Shown: positions 43,824-52,841 of the stretch, in pieces
Layout of the letters: each line of letters starts with the position of its first letter
Position numbering within the stretch: the first letter of the stretch is position 1
DNA from: Pantoea sp. SOD02
GTDB lineage: Bacteria; Pseudomonadota; Gammaproteobacteria; Enterobacterales; Enterobacteriaceae
Direction: 5' to 3'
Length of the DNA stretch: 64,000 nucleotides
NCBI RefSeq assembly: GCF_024707505.1
Contig: NZ_CP102604.1
Location: forward strand, 2,480,001 to 2,544,000
Notes under the pieces: model-generated
The model's input: the letters and a program-made list of their open reading frames with translations, nothing else
Databases searched by the model: none
Told to the model about the DNA's origin: nothing
Program-made: the position numbers and the translations under genes

Positions 43824-45770
43824 TCACACCGAATAACGCGCTTTAAGATCCGCGAAAATAACATCCATCGGCACATCACTGTCTGCGGCCACCGCCGTAA
43901 ACACCTGCTGCTTAAGGAAGTGACGCCAGCTCACCGGCGCGGCGGCCAAAAATGCCGTTAACAAGCGATAGCGCTCCGGCGTCCAGATCGCTTCAAACGC
44001 ACTACGCGCCGTACCGTGATCAAAATGCTGCGCCGCCGAAGATCGCATCTCAGCCCGCAGCCGCGCGGTTTCTACTTCATCAATCTCACCGTCGCACAGC
44101 GCCACGCCATAGCTATCTCGCGCCACTTGCTCAGAGACAAATCCGCAGCGCACATCCTGCACTACCTGCTGCACGTCGCGCTCCACCGGCAAGCCGTAAC
44201 CGCCCGCACCGGGCCCGCGCACCTCGACGATATCGCCGGGCTGGCAGTGAATCACATCCGTGTTGCCGTGTTCAATCGCGGTGCCGTTACGCAGCGTGCG
44301 GAAGTGCGAAAGGCCGCCGGATTCGCCGCCCAGCACGCCCGCCGAGGCGAACACCGACCGGTTGCGGTTGCGCGCCGTCACCGTGGTATTCGGCGCAAAA
44401 ACTTCAAACGCCATTTCGGTGGCTAAACCGCCGCGATAACGCCCGGCTCCGGCGCTGTCGGCGGCTAAACCGTAGCGATGGAAATGGATTGGCACTTCCG
44501 CTTCATTAATCTCAATCGGCGTGTTTTTCAGGAACGCCGATAAGCCGCCCGATCCGTCCGGGCCATCGTGGCGCGGCGTGCCACCTGCCCCGCCGCCGAC
44601 CGGACCGAGCGAGGCCACCACGCTGCGGTTGGCACTGTCGGTGGTGCGGATGTTCATGATCGAGTTGCCGCCCGGCGAATTGGCCGGTAAGCGATCGGGA
44701 ATCGCCTGCGAAAATACGCCGAGCGTAGCGATTTGCGACAGCGCGCAAGTCAGCGAACGCATGCCGACCGCCGCCGGGGCTTCGCAGTTCATCACCGTGC
44801 CCGGCGGCAGAATGGCGCGCGTCGGACGTAAGGTGCCAGCGTTGAGCAGCAGGTTACGATCCAGCGTCGACAGCACATAAGTCACGCCGACCAGCGCCAG
44901 CGGATGACGCTCGCGTCCGCCGGTTGGCATATTCAGCGACGAAGCCAGCTGCGGATCGCTGCCGGTGTAATCGAGTTCCAGCGTGTCGCCGTTAACGCGC
45001 AAGGTGATCGCCACGCGGCACGGGAAACCGCCTTCGCCATCTTCATCGGCAAAATCGGCGTAGAAGTATTCGCCATCCGGAATGGTCTTAATGATGCTGC
45101 GCGCCTGCGCTTCGGCGTAATCGAGAATCCCTTCGATACCTTGCAGAAAATCGCCTACGCCAAAGCGCGCGATGATGTCGTGGATCTTGCGTTCTCCGAC
45201 GTTGACCGAAGCGATCTGCGCTTTGAAATCGCCCCAGTTTTGCTCCGGCGCGCGCACGTTGAGGCGCATGATGCGCGCCACCTCTTCATTCAGTTCGCCG
45301 TTGCGCACGATTTTCAGCGGCGGAATGCGAATCCCTTCCTGCACGATATCGGTGAGCGAGCGCGATAAAGACGCGGGCACTGCGCCGCCGACGTCGGTGT
45401 TGTGAATGTGGCCCACCACAAAGCAGACAATCTCGCCGCCATGAAACACCGGTTTCCAGATATGGATATCCGGCGAGTGCGTGGCGACGTTACCGGCGTA
45501 GGAATCGTTGGTGATGCAGATATCGCCCTCTTCGTAGCTGTCGATCAGCGCCAGCACCGGGCCGTAATCAATGCCGCTGTACCAGGGCGCGCCGAAGCTG
45601 CGCGGTGAGGCGAACGCCAGACCGTCGCGGCTGACGATCTGGCAGGAAAAATCTTCCGTCTCTTTGACGAAAGTGGAGTGCGCGGTACGCATCAAGGTGA
45701 AGGCCATCGCATCGGCGGCGGCCGCGCAGTAGTTGGCCAGAATTTGCAGGTTACGTCCGTCAATCGCCAT
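43824..45770 (-). CDS. Hydantoinase/oxoprolinase subunit B (HyuB-like)
   Basis: A 648-residue protein of the N-methylhydantoinase B / 5-oxoprolinase B family. RTAHSTFVKETEDFSCQIVS, ITNDSYAGNVATHSPDI, GHIHNTDVGGAVPAS, LDYTGSDPQLASSLNMP, NSPGGNSIMN and HCQPGDIVEVRGPGAGGYG are typical. Together with subunit A it opens hydantoins or 5-oxoproline using ATP; related acetone carboxylases have other roles, so the substrate is open. The ATG directly follows the hyuA stop (TAAATG) with GGAGG upstream. Confidence 0.92.
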   Translation of the reverse strand: MAIDGRNLQILANYCAAAADAMAFTLMRTAHSTFVKETEDFSCQIVSRDGLAFASPRSFGAPWYSGIDYGPVLALIDSYEEGDICITNDSYAGNVATHSPDIHIWKPVFHGGEIVCFVVGHIHNTDVGGAVPASLSRSLTDIVQEGIRIPPLKIVRNGELNEEVARIMRLNVRAPEQNWGDFKAQIASVNVGERKIHDIIARFGVGDFLQGIEGILDYAEAQARSIIKTIPDGEYFYADFADEDGEGGFPCRVAITLRVNGDTLELDYTGSDPQLASSLNMPTGGRERHPLALVGVTYVLSTLDRNLLLNAGTLRPTRAILPPGTVMNCEAPAAVGMRSLTCALSQIATLGVFSQAIPDRLPANSPGGNSIMNIRTTDSANRSVVASLGPVGGGAGGTPRHDGPDGSGGLSAFLKNTPIEINEAEVPIHFHRYGLAADSAGAGRYRGGLATEMAFEVFAPNTTVTARNRNRSVFASAGVLGGESGGLSHFRTLRNGTAIEHGNTDVIHCQPGDIVEVRGPGAGGYGLPVERDVQQVVQDVRCGFVSEQVARDSYGVALCDGEIDEVETARLRAEMRSSAAQHFDHGTARSAFEAIWTPERYRLLTAFLAAAPVSWRHFLKQQVFTAVAADSDVPMDVIFADLKARYSV

Positions 45771-47819
45771 TTAGTTCGCCTCCACTGGCGTGATCAGCAG
45801 GTTGCCAAAGCTATCCACATCCACTTTCATGTTGGGCGGCACGCAGGTGGTGCAGTCATCCTGCGCGACAATCACCGGGCCGATCAGCTGATGTCCGGCG
45901 CGCAGCGTGGCGCGCAACACCACATCCACCTGATGCGCCGCGCCATCGATCCACGCGCTAACCTGTTTCGCCACATCAACCGGCGCGTCGGCGGCGGCCA
46001 GCTGATTAAGCGTCGGTTTTGGCGTGGGAGACGCGATCACCAAACGCAGATTGATGATTTGCACCTCCGCGTCGGCATCAAAGTGACCAAAAAGCTGCTG
46101 ATGCTGACGATCAAAGGCATCATGCAACGCCGTGACATTGGCCTGCGCCAACCAGTGCGGCTCGAGCGCCACTTCAATTTCAAATGACTGGCCGCGATAG
46201 CGCATGTCGGCGCTGTAGTGCAGCGTGAACGGCATATTTGCGCCGTGCTGGCTGCTGAGCCACTCACGCGCGCGCTGGCTCAGCGCCTCGGCTTCGGTCG
46301 CCAGACGATCCGCCAGCGAAGCATCAAGATCGCTATACAGCGTGCGGATAAAGTCGTTGCGGATATCCGCCACTAAACCGCCGAGTGCCGACAACACGCC
46401 TGGCGTCGGCGGCACGATCACCCCTTTCATGTTCAGTTCGCGCGCGAGGAAGCAGCCCATCATCGGACCTGCGCCACCAAAGGCGAGGAACCAGAATTCA
46501 CGCGGATCGAGGCCGAAACGCGACAGCAAACCGCTGGTGTCGCCATACATGCTGGAGATCGCCAGCTCGATGGCGGTTTCGGCGGTCTCTTCAATGCTGA
46601 TGCCGAGCGAATCCGCCAGCGGCTGCCACGCGGCGCGTGCGGCGGCGACATCCACCTGCACCGCGTTGTAGCCGAGATCGCCGTGCCCAATCATGCCGCA
46701 GGCAGCAAAGGCATCGGTGGCGGTTGGCTGCGTGCCGCCGCGCTGGAAGCACACCGGGCCCGGCAGCGATCCGGCGCTGTCCGGCCCCATTTGCAGCACG
46801 CCTTGATTATCAATCCACGCCAGCGAACCGCCGCCCTGCCCAACGGACGTCACCGCCACCGACGGAATATAGATTGGGAAATCACCGATGATTTCGCCGT
46901 TGCCCTGCGCGACCTGGCCGTCAACGATCACCGCCACGTCGGCGCTGGTCCCGCCAATATCGAGGCTGAGGATTTTGTCGAAACCGCAGGCGCTGGCAAG
47001 GAAGCTGGCACCGATCACGCCCGATGCGGTGCCGGACAGCACCATCTGCACGCACTCGCTTTTCGCCTGCTCGACACCCATCACACCGCCGTTGGATTTG
47101 GTGATGCGCGGTGGAGGACGCACACCTTTCTCTTTTAACGCGCGCTCAAACGATTCCAGATAATGGATCACCATCGGCTGCACGTAGGCGTTGATGGTGG
47201 CGGTGATGGTGCGTTCGTATTCGCGGATGATCGGCCAGATATCGGCGGAACAGGAAGTCAGCAAGTCGGGCGCGTGTTGATTAATGATGGCTTTCACCGC
47301 CGCTTCGTTGTGGCGGTTGCGATAGCTGTGCAGCAGCGATACCACAATGCCCTGACAACCGGCGGCGCGCGCGGCGTTAATCGCATCCAGCACGCTTTGC
47401 CGATCGACCTCGGTCAATACGTTGCCGTGGCGATCGGTACGCTCTTTAATGGCAAACACCCGGTCGCGCGAAATCAGCGGTGCCGGGCGGCGCGAAAAAA
47501 GGTCATGAATGTGCGGGATCTTCAGGCGGGCCAGCTCCAGCACATCGCAAAAACCTTCGGTGGCGAACAGCGCCAGCTTTACGCCGCGCCGTTGGATCAC
47601 CGCATTGATACCAACGGTGGTGCCGTGCGTGAAGTAGTCAATCTGTTTTGGATCAAGGCCATCGCGCTGCTGCAATTGAGTTAACCCGGTGAGGATTTCG
47701 CTGCCGGGCTGATCCGGTCGCGACAGCACTTTCAACGTGTGTATCTGATTGGTGTGTTCATCCAGCACGGCGAAATCGGTAAACGACCCGCCAATATCGA
47801 CGCCAACGCGGTAACCCAT
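45771..47819 (-). CDS. Hydantoinase/oxoprolinase subunit A (HyuA-like)
   Basis: A 682-residue ATPase subunit with an acetate/sugar-kinase-like fold. N-terminal GYRVGVDIGGSFTDFAVLDE, FTHGTTVGINAVIQRRG, SLDIGGTSADVAVI and AFGGAGPMMGCFLARELN form the nucleotide-binding core. It would activate the hydantoin or oxoproline ring for subunit B. GGAG precedes the ATG by 7 nt. It follows a GNAT gene 15 bp upstream on the same strand, so the three probably form one operon. Confidence 0.92.
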   Translation of the reverse strand: MGYRVGVDIGGSFTDFAVLDEHTNQIHTLKVLSRPDQPGSEILTGLTQLQQRDGLDPKQIDYFTHGTTVGINAVIQRRGVKLALFATEGFCDVLELARLKIPHIHDLFSRRPAPLISRDRVFAIKERTDRHGNVLTEVDRQSVLDAINAARAAGCQGIVVSLLHSYRNRHNEAAVKAIINQHAPDLLTSCSADIWPIIREYERTITATINAYVQPMVIHYLESFERALKEKGVRPPPRITKSNGGVMGVEQAKSECVQMVLSGTASGVIGASFLASACGFDKILSLDIGGTSADVAVIVDGQVAQGNGEIIGDFPIYIPSVAVTSVGQGGGSLAWIDNQGVLQMGPDSAGSLPGPVCFQRGGTQPTATDAFAACGMIGHGDLGYNAVQVDVAAARAAWQPLADSLGISIEETAETAIELAISSMYGDTSGLLSRFGLDPREFWFLAFGGAGPMMGCFLARELNMKGVIVPPTPGVLSALGGLVADIRNDFIRTLYSDLDASLADRLATEAEALSQRAREWLSSQHGANMPFTLHYSADMRYRGQSFEIEVALEPHWLAQANVTALHDAFDRQHQQLFGHFDADAEVQIINLRLVIASPTPKPTLNQLAAADAPVDVAKQVSAWIDGAAHQVDVVLRATLRAGHQLIGPVIVAQDDCTTCVPPNMKVDVDSFGNLLITPVEAN

Positions 47820-47834
47820 GTGAAAACTCCAGTG

Positions 47835-48281
47835 TCAGGAGGGAGGAAATTCCATCAATTTGTTTGCATCCTGCACCACGCGCCAGCCGAGGCGCTGATA
47901 GAGCGGATGCGCATCATTAGTTGAGAGCATCCAGCGGTGCACCGTTGCCAGCTCTGGATGCGCCCGCACGCAGGTCGCTAACCAGCTGCCTAAACCGTGG
48001 CCGCGCCAGTTCTCATCAATCATCACATCGCACAGCCAGCCGAAACGGGTGTAATCCGTTACTAATCTTGCAAAGCCAATCTGCTGATTTTGGTGATACA
48101 GACCGAATGGCAATGAACCAGCAAAGGCGCGCTCGGTTTTGGCACGCGACTGGTCTTGCGCCCAATACGATTTTTCCGTCAGCTGTTGGTGGATGTAATC
48201 GAAATCCAGCCTGGCGCGCTCGGTTGAGAGCGTGAAGGCATCGCGCTGCCAGATGTGATCGGGAATGCTGAGTGTGCTCAT
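47835..48281 (-). CDS. GNAT-family N-acetyltransferase
   Basis: A 148-residue single-domain acetyltransferase. The acetyl-CoA loop is DENWRGHGLGSWL (R/Q-x-x-G-x-G/A), preceded by IGFARLVTDYTRFGWLCDVMI and followed by HPLYQRLGWRVVQDANKLME. AAGGAG precedes the ATG. Substrate unknown. The small distance to hyuA (15 bp) suggests acetylation of an amino acid or amine in the same pathway (inference). Confidence 0.88.
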   Translation of the reverse strand: MSTLSIPDHIWQRDAFTLSTERARLDFDYIHQQLTEKSYWAQDQSRAKTERAFAGSLPFGLYHQNQQIGFARLVTDYTRFGWLCDVMIDENWRGHGLGSWLATCVRAHPELATVHRWMLSTNDAHPLYQRLGWRVVQDANKLMEFPPS

Positions 48282-48453
48282 AACAACTCCTTGTAACGGT
48301 GGGAATCAGTGTAATGGGATTAGTTTTAACAGGATGGCTGAAGCAAGCCGGCGAATCAGCAAGATGCGGTGAATTTGGCGGCGGAAAAAAATTTTATGCT
48401 GTCAGTTCTTTATCCGACCTGTCTGATTAGCGCTCAGGTTGCGGAGCGTTATT

Positions 48454-48582
48454 TTTGCTTTGAGACGGTTCTCGTCATCTCCCGTTACGTCATCTATTAC
48501 CTTTCCCGCCAGGCTTTGTCTTTTCGACACCTTTACATGGCTCACTCTCCTGAGCCCTTACCTTTGAACCAGGACGTTAACA
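48454..48582 (+). promoter_or_regulatory. Conserved leader of the first Ig-repeat gene
   Basis: The 129 bp before the start are closely matched, with the same length, by 57108-57236 ahead of the third Ig-repeat gene. Shared blocks are TTTGCTTTGAGACG, CTCGTCATCTCCCGTTAC, ATTACCTTTCCCGCC and ACCTTTGAACCAGGACG with AGGA as ribosome site. The remainder of the 300-bp gap from the GNAT gene (48282-48453) shows nothing clear. A shared promoter or structured 5' leader is likely. Confidence 0.5.
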
Positions 48583-51500
48583 ATGGATATTCTTAATTAC
48601 ACCGGCACCAAATTCACAGAACGAGCGACCTCGCTTCCCACCATTTCTGGCGAGGCACCTGCCGAGATCGGCAAACCGGGTGCGCTTGCACTGATTTCTG
48701 TCGGCGGACTTTACATTCAGGTACCCGTCGACCCGGTCACCGGAAAATACAGCTGGACCGCCACCGAGCCGCTGCCGGACGGTGATTACAGCCTCTCGGT
48801 TGCTATTCGCGATAACGCAGGTAACCTCGGCTCGCCCACCCTGCGTACACTGCGCATTGACACCACGCCGCCTGAGGCTCCGCTGCTTATCAACCTGTAT
48901 GACGATCAGGGTCCAGAGCAACGCAGCTTCGATCCCGGTGCGACCACCGATGACAAGCGCCCGACGCTGACCGGCATCGCGCAGAAAGGCGCCACCGTTT
49001 ACCTGCTGAATGACAAAGATGAAAGAATCGGCAGCGCTGTGGCGGATAAAGACACCGGCCTGTGGAAAATGGAGCCCTCCCAGGACCTTGACGAAGGCAG
49101 CAACAACCTGCGCCTTGTCGCCGAAGAGAAGTTTGCCAATCTGACCCGCACGGGCACGCCGGGTGCGTCCTTCAGCATTATTCTCGAGAGCGGCACGCTG
49201 CCGCCAGATACCATCACCATCACTCATGCCATTGATGATGTCGGCAGCGCCACCGGCCCATTGAGCAACGGTGCGCTCACCGATGACACCCAGCCCGAGC
49301 TGCGCGGCACCGCCTCAGCAGGCAGCACCGTTGTCGTTTACTACCGCCTCGCCGGAAGCAACACCTGGGCGGGTAGCGCCACCGCCACCGTCACCGGCGA
49401 AAGCTGGAGCTGGACGCCGGGCAGTGCGCTGCCAGCCGGCAATTACGAGTTCCAGGCGAGCCTCGGCAATATCTCATCCGCTCTGTTCATGCTGGATATC
49501 GCTAGCGCAGCGGACATCATCACCCGCACCCGCATTGACAGCGTCACCGACGACGCGGGTACTGCGACCGGTCCGCTGAGCAGCGGCGCGCTCACCGACG
49601 ACACTACGCCGACCTTCATCGGCACCGGCGAAGCCAACAGCAAAGTGGTGCTGCGCTTCACCCGCGGCAGCGATACCGCCGCATCCATCGTAGTAGACGT
49701 GGACAGCGCCGGTCGCTGGAGCTGGACGCCGTCGCCTGCGCTGGCCACCGGCCAGTGGTCCTTTGAGGTGCAGGCTCAGGGTCAAAGCGGCTGGACCGCG
49801 CCGTTTACCCTTGATATCTCTACCGACGCTAACTACCTTCGCCCTTACATTGATTATGCGGTGGATGACGTCGGCCCGGTCACCGATAACCTGCGCCATA
49901 ACGCCACCACCGACGACAGTACGCCGACCCTGCACGGCGTGGCCCAGGCCAACAGCGTGCTGCAGCTGCGTTACAGCGCGGCGGGACACGCCGCCATCAC
50001 TATCTCCTTTACCGCCGACAGCAGCGGCAAGTGGAGCTGGGCACCGCCTGCGCTGGCCGACGGCCTGTGGAGTTTTGAGGTTAAAAATCCTGAGCATGAC
50101 ACCTGGGCCACCTTCCGCCTTAACATCGACACCCGTCCCGAAGATGTGCCGGCCATCGACTACGCCGACGACAACGTCGGCTCCTACAAGGGCAAGCTTT
50201 ATCACCGCGACACCACCGATGACACCACGCCAACTTTGCAGGGCACCGGCGCAGCCAACAGCACCATCGTGCTCTCCTACTTCAGGTCAGGTGCCGGCAT
50301 CACTCAGGTTAATATCATCGTAGACAGCAGCGGCAAGTGGACCTGGACCTCACCGGAGCTGGCAGACGGAACCTGGCATTTTGGTGTGGCAAACGCGGCT
50401 GGCCAGGATTCAAATGCGTTCACCTTGAACATCGACCGCAACTCTGATATCACGCCGCGCATCAGCTACGCGGCCGATAACGTCGGCCCGTCGCAGAGCA
50501 ATCTCGCCAGCGGCGCCACCACCGACGACACCACTCCAACGTTGCACGGCACCGGCGCTAAAAACAGCGCGATTTCACTGCGCTACAAGCTCGGCAGCGG
50601 CGGCTGGACCACCACCAGCGTTAATATCGATAACAACGGCAACTGGACGTGGACGCCAAATTCGCTGGCTAAAGGCAACTGGACCTTTGAGGTGCAGAAG
50701 GCAGGTCAGTCGGGCTGGAGCAGCTTCACCCTGAACATCGACCCGCTTTCCGCGCCGTCGGTGCCGGTTATCCTCAATGCCACCGATGATTTTGGTCCCG
50801 TCACTGAGGCCATCGTCAATCGCGGCCGCACCGACGACAGTACGCCAACCCTGAATGGTACCGGTGTTGCCGGCAGCACCATCTATTTCCAGAGCACGCT
50901 GACGGGCGTTGCCTGGCGCGATGCGGGCAGCGTGGTGGTGAAATCGGACGGTACCTGGTCATGGACGTCGCCGCAGCTGACGCAGGCCGGTACCTGGGAC
51001 TTCCGCGCCAAAGCGGGCAACGCCGCCGGTGAAAGCGCGTGGTCATCGACCTTTGTGCTGACCTACACCTCAACCGCGCCAGCCATTCCGGTGATTGTCG
51101 ACGGATGGGATGATTTCGGTGGGGTTAAACACAGTATTAAAAACGGTGAGACCACCGACGACCGCACGCTGACTCTGCGTGGTACCGGCGCTGCAGGTGA
51201 CCTGATTCGTATCTCCTATCAGCGCTTTGACGATCAATACAACCCTGTCGGGGAGGTCATCGTCAAAGCCGACGGCACCTGGGAATGGACCACGCCAGAA
51301 CTGAAAGAAAACGGTGCCTGGTACTTCAGGGCGCAGGCGGTGAATGGTCACGGTGAAAGCGGGTTTGCCAAATTCAACTTCACTATTGACCCGAATGTAG
51401 ATACCAATCCAACCATCGAGTATGCGGCGGATAACGTTGGCCCGGTAACCGATAACCTCACCAGCGGCGACACCACCGATGACAGCACCCCAGAGCTGCA

Positions 51501-52536
51501 TGGTACAGGCCCGGCAAATAGCACTATTTATCTGCGCGCCACCAACGGAGCAAACTCAACTGTATATAGCGTGGTATCCAACGCGGACGGCAAATGGAAC
51601 TGGACACCGCCTGCTCAGTTGGTAGTGGGAGATTGGAAATTCCAGGCTAGCAATAGCGCAGCTACGGGTTGGGGAGTTGCTTTTGCTTTATCCATTGAAG
51701 CACCACAATTTGGGAAATTTAGCTATGATTTCGAAGATGCCTTATCATTACCAGGTATACCACGATTATCAACTTCATGGATAATTGATAAAGAGTATGA
51801 ATTCCCCCATGGTTTAACAATGAAACTGCTTTCTGGAGATGCGTATCTTCTTAAAGATCCAACAGTAAACGCAGCCTTTGGAAATATATCAGCTGTTATT
51901 AGAAATAATTCAACAGCCTCTGTTAACTTTAAAGGTGCAGAGAGTGTGAGCTGGGACTTTGGGGGTGGCAACGGTGGAGTAGTATATATCACTATTTATG
52001 ATACAGATGGAAATACAATTAAAACAGATTCAATCGGAATGTCAAACGATTCTAAGGTGATAACAAAATACAGTTTTAAAACACCGGCTAAATTGATAGG
52101 ATGGATAGATATTAGAGCCCAAGATATCTCAGGCGTTGCCTTCGACAATGTGAAATGGGAAAGACCATCACCTTTACCGAGCATGATTCAGACTAATAAT
52201 TCTGCAGAAACTGAAGATCTCCTCAACCATGTTGATAACTCCATCATTAATAGTAAAAACACCAGTAATAAAATACTGAAGATTTCTATTAAAGATATCT
52301 TACAGCATGGCGAGGATGAGTTATTCATTGCCAATGGTACTAAGCAAACCATGATTCAAGGCAACGAAGGTGATGTGGTTCAACTTAAAGATATTCTTCC
52401 AGAAGGTAGCGATATCAGTGAATGGAAACATCAGGATGGCACCGTTACCGTTGCGGGCGTTGAATATGAGGTTTACAGCCACGGCGATGACGCAGAATTG
52501 CTGGTGCAGCAGGGAGTGAAAACTGAACTGGTATAA
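48583..52536 (+). CDS. Ig-like repeat protein 1 (paralogue family of four)
   Basis: 1317 residues, no signal peptide or membrane segment. N-terminal block of about 98 residues (MDILNYTGTKFTERATSLPT, ending LRIDTTPPEAP), then nine Ig-like repeats of about 100 residues, each with a TDD.TPTL.G core and a D..G.W.WTPP.L..G.W.F half. A unique AT-rich domain follows at about 1045-1195 (start FSYDFED, end VAFDNVKWER), then a conserved C-terminal block (GNEGDVVQLKDILPEGSDIS, EWKHQDGTV, DDAELLVQQGVKTELV). Such C-terminal blocks occur in large Ig-like adhesins exported by type I secretion; export here is inference and no secretion genes are nearby. AGGA stands 9 nt before the ATG. It has its own terminator. 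Confidence 0.88.
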   Translation: MDILNYTGTKFTERATSLPTISGEAPAEIGKPGALALISVGGLYIQVPVDPVTGKYSWTATEPLPDGDYSLSVAIRDNAGNLGSPTLRTLRIDTTPPEAPLLINLYDDQGPEQRSFDPGATTDDKRPTLTGIAQKGATVYLLNDKDERIGSAVADKDTGLWKMEPSQDLDEGSNNLRLVAEEKFANLTRTGTPGASFSIILESGTLPPDTITITHAIDDVGSATGPLSNGALTDDTQPELRGTASAGSTVVVYYRLAGSNTWAGSATATVTGESWSWTPGSALPAGNYEFQASLGNISSALFMLDIASAADIITRTRIDSVTDDAGTATGPLSSGALTDDTTPTFIGTGEANSKVVLRFTRGSDTAASIVVDVDSAGRWSWTPSPALATGQWSFEVQAQGQSGWTAPFTLDISTDANYLRPYIDYAVDDVGPVTDNLRHNATTDDSTPTLHGVAQANSVLQLRYSAAGHAAITISFTADSSGKWSWAPPALADGLWSFEVKNPEHDTWATFRLNIDTRPEDVPAIDYADDNVGSYKGKLYHRDTTDDTTPTLQGTGAANSTIVLSYFRSGAGITQVNIIVDSSGKWTWTSPELADGTWHFGVANAAGQDSNAFTLNIDRNSDITPRISYAADNVGPSQSNLASGATTDDTTPTLHGTGAKNSAISLRYKLGSGGWTTTSVNIDNNGNWTWTPNSLAKGNWTFEVQKAGQSGWSSFTLNIDPLSAPSVPVILNATDDFGPVTEAIVNRGRTDDSTPTLNGTGVAGSTIYFQSTLTGVAWRDAGSVVVKSDGTWSWTSPQLTQAGTWDFRAKAGNAAGESAWSSTFVLTYTSTAPAIPVIVDGWDDFGGVKHSIKNGETTDDRTLTLRGTGAAGDLIRISYQRFDDQYNPVGEVIVKADGTWEWTTPELKENGAWYFRAQAVNGHGESGFAKFNFTIDPNVDTNPTIEYAADNVGPVTDNLTSGDTTDDSTPELHGTGPANSTIYLRATNGANSTVYSVVSNADGKWNWTPPAQLVVGDWKFQASNSAATGWGVAFALSIEAPQFGKFSYDFEDALSLPGIPRLSTSWIIDKEYEFPHGLTMKLLSGDAYLLKDPTVNAAFGNISAVIRNNSTASVNFKGAESVSWDFGGGNGGVVYITIYDTDGNTIKTDSIGMSNDSKVITKYSFKTPAKLIGWIDIRAQDISGVAFDNVKWERPSPLPSMIQTNNSAETEDLLNHVDNSIINSKNTSNKILKISIKDILQHGEDELFIANGTKQTMIQGNEGDVVQLKDILPEGSDISEWKHQDGTVTVAGVEYEVYSHGDDAELLVQQGVKTELV

Positions 52537-52565
52537 TCATTAAAAACACATTCGCCATTAACAAT

Positions 52566-52597
52566 AAGGTCACAGCACTCGCTGTGGCCTTTTTTTA
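52566..52597 (+). terminator. Terminator of Ig-repeat gene 1
   Basis: An 11-bp stem AAGGTCACAGC/GCTGTGGCCTT (one G-T pair) with loop ACTC, then seven T. The rest of the 305-bp gap to gene 2 holds a leader with the block TTACTTTCCCGCCAGGCT (about 52737-52754) also found before genes 1 and 3. Confidence 0.9.
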
Positions 52598-52841
52598 TTT
52601 TTAAAATTCAACTGGAGGATATTAATTGCTGTGTGATATCGATCGAATTAATACCGTTTAAACACCCGAACATTCACCCAAAAATAACCCACCCCCTGAT
52701 TAAGACAAATCTCGTAACTAAGAATTACGCGTTCCATTACTTTCCCGCCAGGCTGAGTGCGCGCAACTTTACGCCCGTCGCTCCGCCCGACACATCATCA
52801 AGCGTTTATTCCTTTCACTCCCAGAAACAGGACGTTTAACC

